This document shows, piece by piece, positions 60,555-64,000 of a stretch of DNA of 64,000 nucleotides. The notes beneath the pieces are model-generated. The model made no database searches. It saw nothing but the letters and a program-made list of their open reading frames with translations, and had not been told where the DNA came from. Position 1 is the stretch's first letter, and the number at the start of each line of letters is the position of its first letter. Origin of the DNA: Litoribacillus peritrichatus (GTDB lineage: Bacteria > Pseudomonadota > Gammaproteobacteria > Pseudomonadales > Litoribrevibacteraceae); assembly GCF_039537985.1 (NCBI RefSeq), contig NZ_BAABBN010000015.1, positions 1-64,000 of the forward strand. The letters run 5' to 3'. The translations under genes and the position numbers were made by a program.

Positions 60555-62213
60555 TTATAAGGCAGCTCGCTGAATGTATTGCGCCAGATTAAAGCCTTTG
60601 GGAATGGCGCCAAACATTTGTGCATTGTTATCTCTCAATCGCGTAGCACAAAACATGTCTGAAACCGTTTCGTTACCCGCTTGGATGAGCACGCTGCCCT
60701 GAAATAAAAGCGCCAGGTTTTCTACAAGCCAACGGCCTTGCTGTTCAAAGTCGTCGACGGATTTAAGGGCTTGGCTGATGCAGGAAAGACGTTTGTCATA
60801 ATCCGGGTTGCGGCCTTCAGCGGCGTGGAGTTCTGCCGAAAGGGCCTCAAGCGACTTGGGTGTTTTGGTTATGGCTCTTAATACGTCCAGGCATTGCACA
60901 TTTCCGCTGCCTTCCCAAATGGCGTTGATGGGGGCTTCCCGGTAGAGTCTGGGCATGATGCAGTCTTCCATTACGGCGGAGCCGCCAATGCATTCCATCG
61001 CCTCGTAGGCGTGTGGCGGGGTGCGCTTGCAAATCCAGTATTTACCAATGGCGGTGCCTAAACGCATGATCATGGCTTCGTGTTCATCGTTGGCCATGTG
61101 GTCAAGGGCTTTGGCCATTCTGAAGGAAAGAGACATGGCGGCTTCACTTTCCAGTGCTAAATCCGCCAACACGTTTTGCATTAAGGGTTGTTGAATAAGC
61201 GGCTTGCCAAATACGCTGCGATGTTGGCAATGGTGAATGACTTGGCTGACAGCCTGACGCATACCAGCAGATGAGCCGACCATGCAATCAAAACGGGTCA
61301 GAGCCACCATTTCCAAAATGTTTGCCACGCCTCTGCCTTCATCGCCAATCAGCCAGGCTAAGGCTCCTCTGAATTCCACCTCGCTGGATGCATTTGAAAC
61401 ATTGCCCATTTTGTCTTTGAGTTGCTGAATGTGCATGGCATTTTTTGAACCATCCGGCCGCCAACGAGGGAGTAAGAAGCAAGATAAACCGCCCGGCGCT
61501 TGCGCTAGCACCAAGAAGGCATCGCACATAGGCGCGGAGAGAAACCATTTATGGCCGATCAGTTCATACAGCTCCCCGGCGCCCGGTTGGCCCACAGGGT
61601 GGGCTCGGGTGGTATTGGCGCGGACGTCTGAGCCGCCTTGCTTTTCGGTCATGCCCATACCAATGGTGACACCAGCTTTTTCAAAGTAAGGTTTGTTTTC
61701 ACTGTCGTATTGTGTGCTGTGTACGAGAGGCAGCCACTCTTTGGCAACGTTTGCTTGTTTTAACAAGGTGGGAGTGCAGGCGAATGTCATGGTAATCGGG
61801 CAGCCGTGACCTGCCTCCACTTGCGACTGCATGTACGTTTTGGCGGCTCTGGCGACGTGTGCGCCGGTTCCGGGGTTGGTCCAGGGGCTGGCGTGCAAAC
61901 CGTGCTGAATGGCCTGATTCATCAGTTGGTGATAAGACGGATGAAAATTTGCCTGATCAACCCGGTGGCCAAAGCGGTCATGGGTTTTAAACGTTGGCTT
62001 AAACTGGTTGGCTAAGTGGCCCCATTCTATGTTTTCTGAGCTGCCGGTCAGCGCTCCAAAATCGGACAACGCTTGATGTGCCCAGTGTCCACCCTCTCGC
62101 TTGATGGCTTCCTGAAGGGCCGTGTCCTGAGTAAACAGGTTGTTATTCTCTAAAGGATGAAGCTGATTCGTGACCTGGTGTGTTTGAGACAGATCGTGGG
62201 TGTTGTTTGTCAT
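60555..62213 (-). CDS. Acyl-CoA dehydrogenase, AidB-like
   Basis: A 552-residue flavoprotein of the acyl-CoA dehydrogenase superfamily. TFACTPTLLK, MGMTEKQGGSDVRANTT (FAD/substrate loop) and AMECIGGSAVMEDCIMPRLYREAPINAIWEGSGNVQ are hallmarks of the AidB/isovaleryl-type subfamily of ~540 residues. Substrate uncertain. Transcribed with the TetR gene 30 bases upstream. Confidence 0.9.
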   Translation of the reverse strand: MTNNTHDLSQTHQVTNQLHPLENNNLFTQDTALQEAIKREGGHWAHQALSDFGALTGSSENIEWGHLANQFKPTFKTHDRFGHRVDQANFHPSYHQLMNQAIQHGLHASPWTNPGTGAHVARAAKTYMQSQVEAGHGCPITMTFACTPTLLKQANVAKEWLPLVHSTQYDSENKPYFEKAGVTIGMGMTEKQGGSDVRANTTRAHPVGQPGAGELYELIGHKWFLSAPMCDAFLVLAQAPGGLSCFLLPRWRPDGSKNAMHIQQLKDKMGNVSNASSEVEFRGALAWLIGDEGRGVANILEMVALTRFDCMVGSSAGMRQAVSQVIHHCQHRSVFGKPLIQQPLMQNVLADLALESEAAMSLSFRMAKALDHMANDEHEAMIMRLGTAIGKYWICKRTPPHAYEAMECIGGSAVMEDCIMPRLYREAPINAIWEGSGNVQCLDVLRAITKTPKSLEALSAELHAAEGRNPDYDKRLSCISQALKSVDDFEQQGRWLVENLALLFQGSVLIQAGNETVSDMFCATRLRDNNAQMFGAIPKGFNLAQYIQRAAL

Positions 62214-62243
62214 AATTGGGCCGTGTGTGGTTTGTGATTATTG

Positions 62244-62864
62244 TTATATCGCTGTGTGCTGGGTGGCCAGCGCTCTCAGACAAAAGCTGACAATGTCTTT
62301 GATCAGCTGTTGGCTTTCAATGGGGTTACAATTCTCAGGCGAAAGCGGCCCGATTAAAGCCTCGGATATGGCTCCAACAATGGCCGTGGCACTGATCATC
62401 GGGGATTGTGGGTGAAATTCTTCGCACTCGATGCCTTCTTGAATCAGTTGAGCAAATTGTTCGGCGTAGGCTTGTCGAAACTGAAGGCGCGTTTCGTCGA
62501 GCATACTGTCTACGGGTTCTGCTATCAGTGCGTAGGCCAACCGGCGGCCCTTGATCGCTCGTTGTGCAAACTCGGTCAGGGTGGTCACCATTCGCTCTGT
62601 GGGCGTGCCCGGCGGTTGACAGGTTTTAGTGACTTTGGCTAATTCGATGTTGGTGGCTGTTCGGAAAATGTCTTCGCAAAGCGCGCCTTTTGAAGAGAAG
62701 TATCGATACATGGTGCCGGTGGCGACTTGTGCTCTTTGAGCTACTTTACTTATGGTCAGGTTGCTGAATCCGCCTTCCAGGACAAGCTTTAAGCCGGAGG
62801 CCAGAAGCCGTTCGCGGCATTGGGACTTTTTAGATTCGGTCAGAGGCGTTGCACGATAAACCAT
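62244..62864 (-). CDS. TetR-family regulator
   Basis: A 206-residue repressor with an N-terminal helix-turn-helix (GGFSNLTISKVAQRAQVATGTMYRYFSSKGAL) and an all-helical ligand domain. It probably responds to an acyl-CoA and controls the downstream acyl-CoA dehydrogenase and itself. The inverted repeat GTGAATCACTATTCAC at 62895 in the divergent gap could be the operator. Confidence 0.88.
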   Translation of the reverse strand: MVYRATPLTESKKSQCRERLLASGLKLVLEGGFSNLTISKVAQRAQVATGTMYRYFSSKGALCEDIFRTATNIELAKVTKTCQPPGTPTERMVTTLTEFAQRAIKGRRLAYALIAEPVDSMLDETRLQFRQAYAEQFAQLIQEGIECEEFHPQSPMISATAIVGAISEALIGPLSPENCNPIESQQLIKDIVSFCLRALATQHTAI

Positions 62865-62894
62865 ACTATGAACCTATATTCATTTTTTATAAAG

Positions 62895-62911
62895 TGAATC
62901 ACTATTCACTT
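62895..62911. promoter_or_regulatory. Candidate TetR operator
   Basis: GTGAATCACTATTCAC contains GTGAATCACTATTCAC-type inverted symmetry (GTGAAT/ATTCAC) and is preceded by ATTCATTTTTTAT. It lies in the divergent promoter region between the TetR and YheT genes. Confidence 0.5.
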
Positions 62912-62976
62912 TTTGGGTCAAGTTAGAATTGCAGTTCTGGTTCGTGTTGGTTCTAATACCTGACAGGAGGATACCT

Positions 62977-63969
62977 ATGCCAAATATAGTCAGTGATTAT
63001 CGGGCCCCGTTATTTTTAAGGAATGGCCATTTAAATACGATTTACCCATCGTTGTTCAGAAAACTGAAACCAACGATGTGCTATCGCGAGCAAATCGATA
63101 CTCAGGATAACGATTTCCTCTTTTTAGATTGGTATACCCTCGATGACCTTTCGCATTCAGATCTCAGTGAGCCTAAGCGTTTGGTGATTATTTCTCATGG
63201 CCTGGAAGGGCACAGTGAAAGACCGTATGTCCTGGGCATGGCGAATCATTTAAATAAACTGGGTTGGGATGCTTTAGCCTGGAATTTTCGTACTTGTGGA
63301 CCTGTGATGAACCGTCAAAAACGGTTTTATCACAGCGGTGCTACCGATGATTTGGCACGGGTGATTCAACATGCCAGTGAACGGGGCTATCAGCAAATTG
63401 CTCTCGTTGGCTTTAGCATGGGAGGCAATTTGTCTTTGCTGCATGCTGGCCGTGAGTCAGCCTCACTGAATAAAGCGGTGATTGGCGTGGTTGGGATATC
63501 CGTACCCTGCGATCTGGAAGGCTGTGCAAACCAATTGGCCAAACCTCAGAATTCGATTTATATGAAACGCTTTCTGAGAGACCTTCATCATAAAATGGCG
63601 GCTAAACAGCAGGCGTTTCCAGACGACATTTGCATCGATAATTACCAGGATATTCGTAATTTCAAGCAGTTTGATGATCTGTATACCGCACCGCTGCATG
63701 GCTTTAAAGACGCAACGGATTACTGGACGCAATCCAGTTGTTTGCAGTATTTACCCGATATTTGTTTGCCGACGTTATTGATCAACGCCCAAGATGACCC
63801 ATTCTTATCAGAGTCAGCCTACCCTTATCATGAGGCGGATGCGTCATCCATGTTGTATTTGGAAACGCCAGCGAACGGTGGTCATGTAGGGTTTGTTTCA
63901 TTTAACAACGATGGCAGCTACTGGATTGAACAACGCGTTGGTGGCTTCCTCAAGGATATACTGAAATAA
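62977..63969 (+). CDS. yheT: YheT-family alpha/beta hydrolase
   Basis: A 330-residue alpha/beta hydrolase. The family start YRAPLFLRNGHLNTIYPSLFR, the HGLEGHSERPY oxyanion region, the nucleophile elbow VGFSMGGNLSL and the late His in PANGGHVGFV are all visible. ATG 62977 follows ACAGGAGG; the frame upstream is not conserved. Physiological substrate unknown, possibly lipid esters. Divergent from the TetR gene. Confidence 0.9.
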   Translation: MPNIVSDYRAPLFLRNGHLNTIYPSLFRKLKPTMCYREQIDTQDNDFLFLDWYTLDDLSHSDLSEPKRLVIISHGLEGHSERPYVLGMANHLNKLGWDALAWNFRTCGPVMNRQKRFYHSGATDDLARVIQHASERGYQQIALVGFSMGGNLSLLHAGRESASLNKAVIGVVGISVPCDLEGCANQLAKPQNSIYMKRFLRDLHHKMAAKQQAFPDDICIDNYQDIRNFKQFDDLYTAPLHGFKDATDYWTQSSCLQYLPDICLPTLLINAQDDPFLSESAYPYHEADASSMLYLETPANGGHVGFVSFNNDGSYWIEQRVGGFLKDILK

Positions 63970-64000
63970 GGTGTGCGGCGCGCCAGATGAATTATTGACT

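Overview
The window looks like chromosomal DNA of a marine or halophilic gammaproteobacterium of the Oceanospirillales/Alteromonadales type. This is inferred from the gene content: TrpR with TrpE/TrpG, SbcB, NirBD, NasT, PqiAB, YheT-type hydrolase, and a glucosylglycerate compatible-solute operon. The window opens in the 3' end of a 5S rRNA gene with its terminator.

Layout. 0.2-5 kb: a periplasmic binding protein, an autoregulated trpR-trpE-trpG operon and sbcB. 5-24.5 kb: a nitrate assimilation region. It holds a nitrate/nitrite MFS transporter, a cytoplasmic molybdenum nitrate reductase paired with a fused DmsB-DmsC-like ferredoxin/membrane anchor, nirBD, the ANTAR antiterminator NasT, a NasT-type RNA leader in front of an nrtABC nitrate ABC transporter, two paralogous outer-membrane porins and a truncated haemoglobin. 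24.7-29.6 kb: four genes for making and recycling glucosylglycerate. 29.9-33.9 kb: a second, conventional assimilatory nitrate reductase (flavoprotein plus molybdoenzyme). Six transcription units carry GG-N10-GC sigma-54-type promoters, including the glucosylglycerate operon. Several also have upstream TGCAC-N7-GTGCA-like NtrC sites, so the region reads as one nitrogen-limitation regulon that couples nitrate uptake and reduction to a nitrogen-free osmolyte.

33.9-42.7 kb is an AT-richer accessory island. It contains a nucleotidyltransferase remnant and a compact peptide-modification cluster: AraC regulator, a 43-residue precursor with four TVGG repeats, a radical SAM/SPASM enzyme, a PF10014-type 2-oxoglutarate dioxygenase and an AzlCD exporter. 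Next come an IS1111-group IS110 element, a type VI secretion amidase effector remnant with its probable immunity gene, and an IS3 element that ends within the effector. The peptide cluster is the best candidate for an undescribed system, and its precursor gene is too short for routine ORF calling.

42.8-64 kb is mostly ordinary chromosome: DJ-1/PfpI protein, binding protein, PQQ sugar dehydrogenase, dicarboxylate symporter, ECF sigma factor, toxin-antitoxin pair, split PqiA plus PqiB, LysR with azoreductase and pirin, diguanylate cyclase, DnaJ-domain protein, acyl-CoA dehydrogenase with TetR, and YheT hydrolase. Between two convergent genes at 60.0-60.55 kb lie CRP-like sites and three successive minus-strand intrinsic terminators, which suggests one or two small RNA genes. 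All calls come from reading the sequence; no database search was possible.
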